Notes: generated by a model from the letters alone, not told the origin. Positions 17,367-27,315 are shown, numbered from the stretch's first letter. The stretch: 64,000 nucleotides of DNA from MFD09286-c1 sp963701015 (GCA_963701015.1 OY969556.1:744001-808000); one strand, 5' to 3'. Program-made: numbers and translations.

Positions 17367-20258
17367 TTACATACATGCAACCCTGGAAACAGTTTCAATA
17401 CAAATTGAAACCATTGCCGCACCATAATCCAAGTCAATATTTTCCATAGTATCATGGGTATCATGGTAACCGGTTCTGTGTAAATCGTAATTTTCCATGA
17501 ACAAAACTATTGGAGCTCCAATATCTGAAAATATCTGGCCATCAGTATTATATATCGAGCTATGTGGGTCGAATTGCGTGCGAATTTCGCCAAATAAAGG
17601 CAGGTATTTTGCTTTTTCTGGAATTGGTTTATTTCCTGTTATCCTTTCTCCAGCCTTGCAATCATGCCTTTCTTTCAAATTCCAATGATGTACATTCTGA
17701 TTCCATAATAAATTTGCAATATGAGCTTCCCTTGCAATTTTAAATGATTGCTTGCTTTTCCCAGGTGAAATTTGAAATATATCACGGTCGTTATCCCGGT
17801 TATGGCCAATCATGTCCATTACAAATCCACCAAATACCTTAACATTTGAAAGATCAATAACAGTATCATTATTTACTTTCAATTGCAATGTTTTTTCAAT
17901 TAAATGCTGGCAAAAATTTCTTGCACCCAGGCAATCGGAAGGAAATTCTTCCCCTGTAAGGTGTATTAACCAAATGTCGCGCTCCAGCAACCCTTTTTTC
18001 GAAAGTTCAAGGAATATAGGAGCAGCCTGTAACAAAGTTGAAGTAGCAGAATAATTATCGTCAGCACCGGCAGCAGATAAACGAGCGCCTGAGCCACCAT
18101 GGTCTTTTTCATAAATATCTTCCATATAGGCTGTATCGTAATGGTCGCCCATAACCACTGCTTCATTCCTGTTTTTTCCGGGAATTACAACCAAAATATT
18201 TCGTTCGTAAGTATGACCTTCCTGATTCCTTCGCCATCCGCCAAATGCATCGAAAACAAAATCGGTTTGCCATTCAAATGGAAGTTCACCGCAAAAAGCT
18301 TTTCCATCCATGCCAGCATTAGTGATGGCTTCACGATGCCTTGAAATTAAATAGTCTCCCAAATGCTCTAAATCGCGATGATGGTGCGGAACCATGCTCA
18401 AACTTATCGGGTCTTGAACGCAATCTGCATTATCTTTATTGATGAATTGGCCATGTGCAAGAAAATTTATATCGTTCCACCAGTTTTCTTCAAACTCACG
18501 TTTACGCGTATATTCAAATGTAATTGGTTCCGACAGTTTATTTGCCTTTTCAGCAGGTTCAAGAATAGTTAAGATTTCGTTTTTAATTTTATTCCCAATG
18601 TCAATACTTTTAAATTTTGATGGAAGTTCGTCCAACCATTTTTCAAAAGTTTCATGTTTGGCTATACGCAGCAAATGCTTTGCAAAATTATGTTCAATGG
18701 GAGCTTTACCAATCATTTTCCAATGATCGAATAAGTTAATAATATTTAATGCAGTTTGGTTTGCATAATGGTTATGTTTTGGGTCAGAATTATGAATTGC
18801 ATCTAAATACAACTGGTTTCGATTAATTCGTGGCCACAATTCAATCGATTCGGATTGTCCGTTTTCAATTTTATAACCTGTAAAATATCCGATAATGGAG
18901 TCTGTAATTATTTCGGGATCGCTGGTTGGCGAAGGTTGAAATGCAACAACCGGACGATGCCAGTATATTTCGTGCATTCCGGCACGCATGGGTGGAAATA
19001 GAAAACGATAGCCAAATAAACCTCCTTTTGTAATTGTTGCTTCAGCTTTTAATATATCACTCCGTTTGGCTTTCGGCTCATCAATAATCAGGTTGAAATC
19101 GCGCGACCATAACTGGCAATTGCGCGCCAATGGTTTGTCATAAAGCCCGATTGTATCCAAATCAGTACTAAAAAGGACTTTAATGATATTATCTATTCGT
19201 GGTTGTTGCAATAATTCATCTTCATGCTTATGGACACGCTGCCAGCGATGTGTTCTGTGATAAGTATTATTCACTAATTGATGATGGAATTCATCATGTT
19301 TAACATCAGGATGTGGTTCATGTATCCATCCAGATTGCGGAACACGGATGCCTCCATTTCCCGAATGCCTGGCTACCAATTTCAATAATGGGATTTGCTG
19401 GGCAAAAGGTAATTCTTTTTTCAACTTTATATAATGTGGCATTCCCCAAAAAACAAGGCTTCCCGGAAAAGGCAATAGATTTAATTTTCCGGTAAGGTAA
19501 TTTGTTTTGACCTCGGTGGGCAATTCTTTAAAAGGTCTAAAAGTCAATAAATATTTTAGATGTGAGAAAGATGATTTTGAATCAATCGCATAATTTTTAA
19601 CCCAGGTAGGTAAATTGACTGTATTTTCGGAATTTAATATAGCAAAACCTGCAGATTTTAAATCTTCACTTTTTAAATTATCAGAATAAGCCTTAACTAA
19701 TAGGTTTTTAATAAATGATATGAAATTATTTTCAGGCAATTCATTGCCTGGCTTTGTAAAAAAGCTATTCCAAAAAATCTTTTCCGGCCCTTGTTCACTG
19801 CTTCCAAACAATGTCCAACGTACACGGCCTTTGTCGTCCTGTGTTTTTGAAAGTGCCAATGGCATGAAAATCACAAACTTTTCGTGGCTTAATTTTCCAG
19901 CGCTTGACGACAATTCCTCCGGCCAGTAGGGATTATTCTTTAAGTTTTCATTCTGATGCCCGGAGATATGAAATTCCGTTTGGCCACTTCCGAGTTTAAC
20001 CAAATTATGCATAATTTGCTTGGTAATGTGCTTCATTCCCGGTCGAAGTTCCAGTTCTTCATCAAGCTCAGAAATATTCCAACCAAATAAATCGTCATCT
20101 TTTAAAATGAACGGATCAACATCACCTATTGGACTAATACCAATTTTAGGGGAAGGCATAAATTCAGAATAAGCTGGAATTGGAAATTTACCTTTACCCA
20201 TGAACCAAGGAAACCCTTGTAACAATTGTTTCCAACCTTTGGCATGTTGCTGTTCCAT
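17367..20258 (-). CDS. Large M28-family metallopeptidase-like protein
   Basis: 963 aa without a signal peptide. Only the C-terminal third (about 620-960) looks like a co-catalytic zinc M28 peptidase: MGDHYDTAYMED (His and Asp ligands, about residue 702), SAAGADDNYSATSTLL (bridging Asp), IHLTGEEFPSDCLGA (Glu pair, about 767) and a late His in GYHDTHDTMENIDLD. The first 600 residues carry no domain I recognise; they are rich in Trp and Pro and contain KHDEFHHQLVNNTYHRTHRW. Probably cytoplasmic aminopeptidase-like activity, substrate unknown. It stands alone, with 154 bp of AT-rich sequence between it and divergent mccB. Confidence 0.75.
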   Translation of the reverse strand: MEQQHAKGWKQLLQGFPWFMGKGKFPIPAYSEFMPSPKIGISPIGDVDPFILKDDDLFGWNISELDEELELRPGMKHITKQIMHNLVKLGSGQTEFHISGHQNENLKNNPYWPEELSSSAGKLSHEKFVIFMPLALSKTQDDKGRVRWTLFGSSEQGPEKIFWNSFFTKPGNELPENNFISFIKNLLVKAYSDNLKSEDLKSAGFAILNSENTVNLPTWVKNYAIDSKSSFSHLKYLLTFRPFKELPTEVKTNYLTGKLNLLPFPGSLVFWGMPHYIKLKKELPFAQQIPLLKLVARHSGNGGIRVPQSGWIHEPHPDVKHDEFHHQLVNNTYHRTHRWQRVHKHEDELLQQPRIDNIIKVLFSTDLDTIGLYDKPLARNCQLWSRDFNLIIDEPKAKRSDILKAEATITKGGLFGYRFLFPPMRAGMHEIYWHRPVVAFQPSPTSDPEIITDSIIGYFTGYKIENGQSESIELWPRINRNQLYLDAIHNSDPKHNHYANQTALNIINLFDHWKMIGKAPIEHNFAKHLLRIAKHETFEKWLDELPSKFKSIDIGNKIKNEILTILEPAEKANKLSEPITFEYTRKREFEENWWNDINFLAHGQFINKDNADCVQDPISLSMVPHHHRDLEHLGDYLISRHREAITNAGMDGKAFCGELPFEWQTDFVFDAFGGWRRNQEGHTYERNILVVIPGKNRNEAVVMGDHYDTAYMEDIYEKDHGGSGARLSAAGADDNYSATSTLLQAAPIFLELSKKGLLERDIWLIHLTGEEFPSDCLGARNFCQHLIEKTLQLKVNNDTVIDLSNVKVFGGFVMDMIGHNRDNDRDIFQISPGKSKQSFKIAREAHIANLLWNQNVHHWNLKERHDCKAGERITGNKPIPEKAKYLPLFGEIRTQFDPHSSIYNTDGQIFSDIGAPIVLFMENYDLHRTGYHDTHDTMENIDLDYGAAMVSICIETVSRVACM

Positions 20259-20412
20259 AACTAATTAATTTTTTGAATTTTCCGGAATTTGAATGTTGCT
20301 GAAAAATAGCTAAATTTTTTCAAACATTATTCATTTTTATAATCAGATATTTTGACTGGATTAAACAAAGTGTTTATTATTCTGTTAAAAGCATCAAAAT
20401 AGCTGAAAAACA

Positions 20413-21981
20413 TTGAGTATAATTAAAAGCAATATTAACCTGAAATCTGAAAGTTTTCAAAAGAACCAGGAAGAAAACCTGAAAACTATAAATGAGCTAA
20501 AACAAAAACTTACCAAAGTAATTCACAGACCTGATGATCCTTCTGTTATACGCCATAAGCAACGTGGAAAATTATTGGCAAGGGAAAGAATTGAAAAGCT
20601 TTTGGATGAATCCACACCTTTTCTTGAATTATCAACACTTGCTGCTTATGATCAATATGATAATAGTTTTCCATCAGCTGGTATAATCGTTGGTATTGGA
20701 ATAATACGGGGAATAAAAACTGTAATAATTGCCAATGACGCAACGGTAAAGGGTGGTACTTATGTAAAAGAAACCATTAAGAAACATTTGCGGGCACAGG
20801 AGATTTCAATACAAAACCTTTTGCCATGTGTTTATTTGGTGGATAGTGGCGGTATTTTTCTGCCCGAACAGGCGGAAGTATTTGCAGATAAAGAAAATTT
20901 TGGAAGAATATTCTATAACCAGGCCAGAATGTCGGCAATGCAAATTCCACAGATTGCCATTGTTATGGGTTCATGTACTGCCGGTGGCGCTTATATTCCT
21001 GCTATGAGCGACGAAACAATTATTGTTCAAAACCAGGGAACGATATTTTTAGCAGGTCCTCCATTGGTAAAAGCGGCAACAGGAGAAGAAATTTCAGCTG
21101 AAGATTTGGGTGGAGGATTGGTTCATACTTCTATATCGGGAGTGGCGGATCATTTGGCTGCAAATGACGAACATGCCATCCAAATTTGCAGGGATATATT
21201 TGGTTCATTGCCTTTAAATAATTTGCAAAATACTAATTCTGAATTTTCTGAACCATTATATAATATTAATGATTTATCAGGCATTATAGAAAGCGACTTG
21301 AAAAATTCTACCAACCATTATGAAATTATTGCCCGATTGGTTGATGGTAGTGAATTTCAGGAATTTAAGGCCAATTATGGAAAAACCATTATTACCGTAT
21401 TTGCCAAGATTATGGGTATAACAGTTGGTATTATTGCCAATAATGGTATTTTGTTTTCCGAAGCAGCTCAAAAGGCGACTCATTTTATTGAATTATGCTG
21501 TTATAGAAAAGTGCCTTTAATTTTTTTGCAGGACATCGCCGGATTCATGGTTGGCAAGGAATATGAGCATAAAGGGATAATTAAAGATGGTGCGAAAATG
21601 GTACAGGCAGTTGCAAATGCGAATGTTCCAAAAATAACTATAATTACAGGTAAATCATATGGCGCTGGAAATTATGCAATGGCTGGTCGTGCTTATGGCT
21701 CAAATTTTTTATTTATATGGCCTAATTCACGTATAGCAGTTATGGGAGGTGAGCAAGCTGCCAATGTTTTGAACAATGTACAAAGTAAAAATGGCAATAA
21801 TGTTATAAACGAAACTCTATTATCATACGAGAAATCGAGTAGTCCTTATTATAGTACTTCCCGATTATGGGACGACGGTATTATTGACCCAATTGAAACT
21901 AGAAAAATTCTGGCCATGTGTTTATCAGTTGCCTTAAATAAACCTATAGGTAATCCTGAAGTTGGGATATATAGGATGTAG
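20413..21981 (+). CDS. mccB: Methylcrotonoyl-CoA carboxylase, carboxyltransferase (beta) subunit
   Basis: Transfers carboxyl from biotin to 3-methylcrotonyl-CoA in leucine breakdown, giving 3-methylglutaconyl-CoA. 522 aa. The MCC-type stretch GRIFYNQARMSAMQIPQIA, SCTAGGAYIPAMSDETIIV and IFLAGPPLVKAATGEE separate it from propionyl-CoA carboxylase. A second half with DIAGFMVGKEYEHKGIIKDGAK and GKSYGAGNYAMAGRAYG completes the family. The start is TTG at 20413, since no in-frame ATG lies near the N-terminus. First gene of the leucine/mevalonate cluster; the alpha subunit is two genes downstream, past a tandem repeat. Also called liuB. Confidence 0.92.
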   Translation: MSIIKSNINLKSESFQKNQEENLKTINELKQKLTKVIHRPDDPSVIRHKQRGKLLARERIEKLLDESTPFLELSTLAAYDQYDNSFPSAGIIVGIGIIRGIKTVIIANDATVKGGTYVKETIKKHLRAQEISIQNLLPCVYLVDSGGIFLPEQAEVFADKENFGRIFYNQARMSAMQIPQIAIVMGSCTAGGAYIPAMSDETIIVQNQGTIFLAGPPLVKAATGEEISAEDLGGGLVHTSISGVADHLAANDEHAIQICRDIFGSLPLNNLQNTNSEFSEPLYNINDLSGIIESDLKNSTNHYEIIARLVDGSEFQEFKANYGKTIITVFAKIMGITVGIIANNGILFSEAAQKATHFIELCCYRKVPLIFLQDIAGFMVGKEYEHKGIIKDGAKMVQAVANANVPKITIITGKSYGAGNYAMAGRAYGSNFLFIWPNSRIAVMGGEQAANVLNNVQSKNGNNVINETLLSYEKSSSPYYSTSRLWDDGIIDPIETRKILAMCLSVALNKPIGNPEVGIYRM

Positions 21982-22004
21982 GTTTTATGTAGAACCAAGA
22001 GACA

Positions 22005-22100
22005 AGAGTAAAGAACAAAGAACAAAGAGTAAAGAACAAAGAACAAAGAGTAAAGAACAAAGAACAAAGAGTAAAGAACAAAGAGTAAAGAACAAAGAAT
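22005..22100 (+). repeat. Purine-rich 21-bp tandem repeat between mccB and the hydratase gene
   Basis: Four steps of a 21-bp unit (AGTAAAGAACAAAGAACAAAG), with unit starts at 22007, 22028, 22049 and 22070, then a 14-bp short step at 22084. Similar degenerate AAGAG/ACAAAG sequence continues on both sides (about 21990-22135). The plus strand is almost pure A/G/C with hardly any T. It has no spacers, so it is not a CRISPR array, and it encodes nothing convincing. Confidence 0.9.
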
Positions 22101-22177
22101 CAAGAGCCAAGAGATAATAACAAAGAGTAAAGGTATAAGACCAATTTCTAAAACCTAAAACCCAAAACCTATAAACT

Positions 22178-22975
22178 ATGAATTATACAAACATCAAACT
22201 TGATATAGAAAGTAATGTTGCTACTGTTTGGCTTAACCGTCCTGAGGTACGCAATGCATTGAATAATGTTATTTTAGATGAATTGATACATACTTTTAAG
22301 TATATTCGAAAAAGTAAAGAAATATATTTTGTGATTATACGGGGCAAAGGAAATGTTTTTTGTTCTGGGGCAGATATTCATTGGATGAAACAATCAGGAT
22401 CGAATAGTTATAAACAAAACCTGGAAGAAAGTTCATTATTGGCAAAATGTATTTATGAATTGTATAAATTGCCACAAACAACTGCTGTAATAGTAAATGG
22501 AGCTGTTATAGGAGGTGGCTTGGGACTTATGTGTGCTTCTGATTTTGTAATAGCTTTAGAAAATACAATATTTTCACTATCCGAAGTCAGACTTGGCCTT
22601 GTTCCCGCTGTTATAATGCCATTTATTTTAACCCGTATAAATGAACATAAGTTGATGTTATATACTTCAACTGCAAAAAAAATAAATTCTGAAATTGCAT
22701 TAAATGATGGGCTTATAGATGTTGTTTATACCGAAAATAATTATGAAGAACAAATAAATGAAATAAAACAAGACGTTTTAAAAGCTTCTCCATCTGCTTT
22801 ATTTGAAAGTAAAAGATTATTGAGGGAATTACATCCTATATTGTCTAAAAAATTAAAGCGCAAATCCATTGAATCAATTTCTAAAATGAAAATGTCTGCA
22901 GATGGCCAGGAAGGCATGAATGCTTTTTTTGAAAAAAGGATTCCTATTTGGAATAAATTGCAAAAAAAATCATGA
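22178..22975 (+). CDS. liuC: Enoyl-CoA hydratase family, probable methylglutaconyl-CoA hydratase
   Basis: Crotonase-fold enzyme, 265 aa. The oxyanion-hole blocks are VFCSGADIHWMKQSG and AVIGGGLGLMCASD. The stretch FSLSEVRLGLVPAVIMPFI is the pattern of bacterial LiuC enzymes (SEV-[RK]-LGLVPA), with the catalytic Glu in SEV and Gly in place of the other crotonase Glu, as in other LiuC proteins. Expected reaction: hydration of 3-methylglutaconyl-CoA to HMG-CoA. It lies between the two MCC subunit genes and overlaps mccA by 4 nt, which supports the leucine role. The specific substrate is inferred from motif and context. Confidence 0.82.
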   Translation: MNYTNIKLDIESNVATVWLNRPEVRNALNNVILDELIHTFKYIRKSKEIYFVIIRGKGNVFCSGADIHWMKQSGSNSYKQNLEESSLLAKCIYELYKLPQTTAVIVNGAVIGGGLGLMCASDFVIALENTIFSLSEVRLGLVPAVIMPFILTRINEHKLMLYTSTAKKINSEIALNDGLIDVVYTENNYEEQINEIKQDVLKASPSALFESKRLLRELHPILSKKLKRKSIESISKMKMSADGQEGMNAFFEKRIPIWNKLQKKS

Positions 22976-24978
22976 TTCTTTTTAAGAAGATATTAATTGC
23001 CAATAGGGGAGAAATAGCCTTACGGATATTGAATGCTGCCAAAGAAATGGGTATTATGGTTGTGGTTATATATACAACTGATGATAAAAATAATCTCCTA
23101 ATTTCAAAAGCAGACGAAACTTATAAGCTTGAGGGAGAAAGCTTGCATGAAACTTATTTGAATATGGAACAAATTATATCCATAGCAAAAAAAGCCAATG
23201 CAGATGCTATCCATCCTGGCTATGGCTTTTTATCTGAAAATGCTGATTTTGCAGAATTATGTATCCAAAATGCAATTGCATGGATTGGCCCGGCTCCTTC
23301 AGTTATGCGTTTAATGGCCAATAAGACAGAAGCTCGAAAATTTGTTAAAGCACTAAATGTACCAGTTTCGGAAGCTGTATATGGCAGTTCGCATGAAATT
23401 CAATTAAAAGCAAGCGAAATACAATTTCCTGTAATAATTAAAGCGGTGGCTGGCGGTGGAGGCAGGGGAATGAGAATTGCAAGAAATACCGGTGAACTCA
23501 TAAATTTGCTTGAAATTGCTACTCGTGAAGCAAAGCAATACTTTGGAAATCCCGAAATTTTTATAGAACAATATATTGAAAACGCAAAACACATTGAAGT
23601 TCAGATATTAGGCGATAAATTTGGAAATATTGTTCATCTTTTTGAACGTGAATGCAGTGTGCAACGACGCCATCAGAAAATAATTGAGGAAGCGCCCAGT
23701 GCAGCTTTGACTGAAAATAATCGCAAATATTTATATGGACTTGCTATAAGTATTGCAAATGCAGCAAAATACGATAGTGTTGGAACTATTGAATTTTTAT
23801 TTGATAAAAACGGTCAGTTTTATTTTCTTGAAATGAATACCCGAATCCAGGTTGAGCACCCGGTAACAGAAGCTATAACTGGTGTTGATTTGGTTAAGGA
23901 ACAAATTTTGGTTGCAGCCGGGAACCCTTTACATATAAAACAAGAAAATGTTACAATAAAGGGCCATGCAATTGAATGTCGTATTTGTGCTGAAGATATT
24001 ATGAATGAATTAGCGCCATCGGCAGGTTTTGTTAATTTGCATATTCCACCTACCGGAGAAAATATTAGAATTGACACATCACTTGAATCAAGCTTTGAAA
24101 TTGATACTGCCTATGATTCAATGATAGCAAAACAAATTACTTTCGGTACCAACCGGTCATTAGCTATAACCAATGCTATATCTGCTTTAGAAAATTATAT
24201 ACTTCAGGGAATTGAATCGAATATTCCATTATTAAAGGAAATAATTAAATCTGAAGAATTCCTAGCAAATACAATTACTACTGATTATATTGAAACTCAT
24301 ATAGATGAATTAAGGCAAAACATCTTAGATAATCACAATTTAGTTTCGGTAAACATTATTATTATTTCTTCTGTACTTATATTTTTTCAGAATAATTTAT
24401 TAAACAAAAATAGGCAAAATCAGGATGTATGGCATAAACTTGGTTATTGGCGACTTATTCAATTAATACCTGTAATTTGGAATGATAAAGAATATAATAT
24501 TAATATTAAAATAATTTCAAATTATGAGATAGAATTAAACATTGGAATTGATTTTTATAAAATAAACCTTAAAAAATATACCGATAATTATATTGAATTT
24601 GAATGCAATAATGATTCTTATACATTTTATTATTCTGTCAAAAACGGAAATGAATTTTATATAACCATAAACGGTAATAATTATATTACTACTATTCCTG
24701 GGTTAATTTCAAAAAGCCTTTATTCTATTTCAAAAAATAATATTATAAATGAAAATAATGGGGTAATAATTGCTCCAATTCCTGGTAAAGTCATTAAAAT
24801 TATGGTATTGGAAGGTACAATAGTTGAAAAAGGCAGTGTTTTAGCCATAATTGAATCAATGAAAACTGAAAACAAAATATTGGCAGATTATTCGGCAATT
24901 GTTAATAAAATATTAATTGTTGAAGGTCAAAAAGTAAAAGCGAAAGACGAACTTTTAATTCTTTCGAAGATAAATTAA
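22972..24978 (+). CDS. mccA: Methylcrotonoyl-CoA carboxylase, biotin carboxylase (alpha) subunit
   Basis: ATP-dependent carboxylation of biotin, supplying the beta subunit. 668 aa. The biotin carboxylase domain begins KKILIANRGEIALRI, with the ATP loop KAVAGGGGRGMRIA, ERECSVQRRHQKIIEEAPS and FLEMNTRIQVEHPVTE. A weakly conserved linker domain follows, then a C-terminal biotinyl domain with IIESMKTENKI, in which Lys631 is the expected biotin site (the common form is AMKM). The ATG overlaps the hydratase stop. Substrate assignment rests on the neighbouring MCC-type beta subunit; the alpha sequence alone could also fit propionyl-CoA or geranyl-CoA carboxylase. Confidence 0.88.
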   Translation: MILFKKILIANRGEIALRILNAAKEMGIMVVVIYTTDDKNNLLISKADETYKLEGESLHETYLNMEQIISIAKKANADAIHPGYGFLSENADFAELCIQNAIAWIGPAPSVMRLMANKTEARKFVKALNVPVSEAVYGSSHEIQLKASEIQFPVIIKAVAGGGGRGMRIARNTGELINLLEIATREAKQYFGNPEIFIEQYIENAKHIEVQILGDKFGNIVHLFERECSVQRRHQKIIEEAPSAALTENNRKYLYGLAISIANAAKYDSVGTIEFLFDKNGQFYFLEMNTRIQVEHPVTEAITGVDLVKEQILVAAGNPLHIKQENVTIKGHAIECRICAEDIMNELAPSAGFVNLHIPPTGENIRIDTSLESSFEIDTAYDSMIAKQITFGTNRSLAITNAISALENYILQGIESNIPLLKEIIKSEEFLANTITTDYIETHIDELRQNILDNHNLVSVNIIIISSVLIFFQNNLLNKNRQNQDVWHKLGYWRLIQLIPVIWNDKEYNINIKIISNYEIELNIGIDFYKINLKKYTDNYIEFECNNDSYTFYYSVKNGNEFYITINGNNYITTIPGLISKSLYSISKNNIINENNGVIIAPIPGKVIKIMVLEGTIVEKGSVLAIIESMKTENKILADYSAIVNKILIVEGQKVKAKDELLILSKIN

Positions 24979-25047
24979 TGCTATTTAAAATGAACAATTT
25001 GCCGGAAAATGAATTAATAGGGTGAACGAAAAATTTAACTTGTTTCA

Positions 25048-26205
25048 ATGAATAAAATACAAAATTCGCTACTGACCATCAAACACCACGAAATTAGAGA
25101 GAAAGTTAGGTCTTTTGCAGAAACTGAAATAAAATCCCTGGCTAAGTTCCTCGACGAAAAAGGCCAATTTTCAGCTGAATTAACCCACAAAATGGGTTTA
25201 CTTGGTTTATTTGGCATGTGTTTGCCCATTCATTATGGTGGCCAAAATCTGGACACTTTATCGTATATAATTGCAGTTGAAGAGCTTGCACGTGTGGATA
25301 GCTCGCAGGCAGCGACTATTGCTGCTCACAATTCATTGGGAATTGGGCCTATTTATTCATTTGGAACCGATGAACAGAAAAAAAGACTGTTGCCAAAATT
25401 AACTACCGGTAAAAATTTATGGGCATTTGGTCTAACTGAGCCCAACGCAGGTTCCGATTCCCTGAGTGTTGAATCAACAGCAGTAATGCAAAAAAATAGC
25501 TGGATAGTTAATGGTGAAAAAATATTTATAACCAATTCCGCATCTGAACTGGCATCTGGAATTACGCTTCTTGTTAAAACAGGAGAAAAAAATGGTAAAA
25601 AAGAGCTCTCAACCATTCTAATAGAAAATAACACTGAAGGATATTCAAATGAAAGAATTTTGAATAAAATAATGTGGCGTGCTGCAGATACCGGGAAAGT
25701 AAGATTAAAAAACTGCAAAGTGCCTGAAAATAATTTGCTTGGCACTTTAGGGCAAGGATCGCATATTATGCTGGAAACGCTTGATTCAGGAAGGCTCTCA
25801 ATTGCAGCAATGGGACTTGGTTTAGCTCAAGGCGCATTTGAGATGGCGCATAGTTATGCACAATCACGTCATCAATTTGGTAAACCAATTGCTAAATTTC
25901 AGGCAATTTCGTTTAAATTAGCAGAAATGGATATGAAGATAGAATTGGCCAGAAATACTTTATATAACGCTTGTTGGTTGAAAGATAATGGTAAACCTTT
26001 TGGTAAAGCTTCGGCCATTGCTAAATTGTATTGTTCAGAAATTGCTAAAGAAGTTGCAGATGAAGCTGTTCAAATACACGGTGCTTATGGTTTAATGAAA
26101 GATAATGATATAGAGCGTTTCTACCGCGATCAGCGAATTTTGCAAATTGGCGAAGGAACATCAGAAATTTTGAAATTGGTAATTTCAAGACATATTGGTG
26201 TTTAA
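25048..26205 (+). CDS. Acyl-CoA dehydrogenase (short/branched-chain type)
   Basis: FAD enzyme that oxidises an acyl-CoA at the alpha-beta bond and passes electrons to ETF. 385 aa. It has FGLTEPNAGSDSLSVES (FAD/substrate block), NGEKIFITNSASE and the C-terminal HGAYGLMKDNDIERFYRDQ. Context suggests isovaleryl-CoA as substrate, the step before MCC. However, the catalytic Glu is in the common position (Glu369 in IGEGTSEI), where isovaleryl-CoA dehydrogenases have Ala or Gly, and the helix-G Glu of those enzymes is Gly here (TLDSGRLSIAAMG). So general short-chain or methyl-branched acyl-CoA oxidation is also possible. It sits 70 bp after mccA and 15 bp before the isomerase gene. Confidence 0.88.
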   Translation: MNKIQNSLLTIKHHEIREKVRSFAETEIKSLAKFLDEKGQFSAELTHKMGLLGLFGMCLPIHYGGQNLDTLSYIIAVEELARVDSSQAATIAAHNSLGIGPIYSFGTDEQKKRLLPKLTTGKNLWAFGLTEPNAGSDSLSVESTAVMQKNSWIVNGEKIFITNSASELASGITLLVKTGEKNGKKELSTILIENNTEGYSNERILNKIMWRAADTGKVRLKNCKVPENNLLGTLGQGSHIMLETLDSGRLSIAAMGLGLAQGAFEMAHSYAQSRHQFGKPIAKFQAISFKLAEMDMKIELARNTLYNACWLKDNGKPFGKASAIAKLYCSEIAKEVADEAVQIHGAYGLMKDNDIERFYRDQRILQIGEGTSEILKLVISRHIGV

Positions 26206-26220
26206 AGGATTTTTTATAGA

Positions 26221-27219
26221 ATGTCGGAAAAAAGAAAACAAGATCATATTGAATTGGCTTTTAAGTCACGCATTGGATTGATTAATAAAGACAACCGTTT
26301 TAATTATGAACCTTTATTACATGCTCATCCGGCCAAAAATTTAGAGCAACTTGAATTTTTTGGAAAGCACATAAAAGTGCCAATCTGGGTTTCAAGTATG
26401 ACGGGTGGAACAGAATATGCAGGAATTATTAATAAAAATTTGGCTCGTGCCTGCAATGAATTTGGAATGGGCATGGGATTGGGATCCTGTCGGGTTCTAT
26501 TAGAAAATGATAAATATTTTGACCAATTTAATCTGCGGGAAATAATTGGGAATGAACAACCATTCTTTACTAATCTTGGGATTGTTCAAATTGAAAAAGC
26601 TCTAGCGCAAAAATCGACAGGCCGGATTATTGATATGGTTGAAAAGTTGAAAGCAGACGGATTGATAATTCACGTAAATCCAATACAGGAATGGCTTCAA
26701 CCTGAAGGAGACAAGCTTGAACGTCCACCAATAGAAACTATTGCCAGCTTTTTGGAAGAGTCAAAATTAAAAATAATTGTAAAAGAAGTTGGGCAAGGGT
26801 TTGGGCCAGAAAGTTTAAAGGCATTATTAAAACTCCCACTCGAAGCTATTGAATTTGCAGCATTTGGAGGGACAAATTTTGCCAGGGTTGAATTATTACG
26901 ATCAAATCCAACGGCTTATCAAATGTTAGAACCACTTTCCATGGTTGGCAATGATGCAAATGAAATGCTAGATACAATTAATGACTTAGTTTTAAGTAAA
27001 AATGAAATTAAAGTTAAGCAACTCATTATTTCAGGCGGAATACATAATTTTCTGGATGGCTATTATTTTATAAAAAAAAGTAAAATCTCAGCTATTTATG
27101 GCCAGGCTTCAGAATTTTTAAAATATGCAAAAGCAGATTATCAGGATTTAAAAAGATTTATTGAATATCAGATTGAAGGTTTGAAAATTGCATATTCCTA
27201 TTTTACTTTAAAAAGTTGA
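26221..27219 (+). CDS. fni: Type 2 isopentenyl-diphosphate delta-isomerase
   Basis: FMN/NADPH-dependent interconversion of IPP and DMAPP, the building blocks of isoprenoids. 332 aa. Signs are the KSRIGLINKDNRFNYEPLL start, the flavin-binding IWVSSMTGGTEYAGIINKN, MGLGSCRVLLE, LIIHVNPIQEWLQPEGD and the phosphate-binding EFAAFGGTNFARVE. It starts 15 bp after the acyl-CoA dehydrogenase stop, linking the catabolic and biosynthetic halves of the cluster. Confidence 0.93.
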   Translation: MSEKRKQDHIELAFKSRIGLINKDNRFNYEPLLHAHPAKNLEQLEFFGKHIKVPIWVSSMTGGTEYAGIINKNLARACNEFGMGMGLGSCRVLLENDKYFDQFNLREIIGNEQPFFTNLGIVQIEKALAQKSTGRIIDMVEKLKADGLIIHVNPIQEWLQPEGDKLERPPIETIASFLEESKLKIIVKEVGQGFGPESLKALLKLPLEAIEFAAFGGTNFARVELLRSNPTAYQMLEPLSMVGNDANEMLDTINDLVLSKNEIKVKQLIISGGIHNFLDGYYFIKKSKISAIYGQASEFLKYAKADYQDLKRFIEYQIEGLKIAYSYFTLKS

Positions 27220-27315
27220 AAGTTGTTTAAATAAGTATTTTTCTTCATTATAAAAAAATATCCGTCAATTAAAGATATTATAAATTGGCAATTCGGTAAA
27301 TTATCAAATTGGGAT

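Noticed and set aside
22005..22100. CRISPR array
   Set aside because: Units are head-to-tail with no spacers and no cas genes are nearby.
21849..22103. Minus-strand 84-codon frame with repeated LYSLFFV units
   Set aside because: It is the reverse reading of the 21-bp purine repeat plus the mccB 3' end; the repeat length (multiple of 3) keeps it open by chance.
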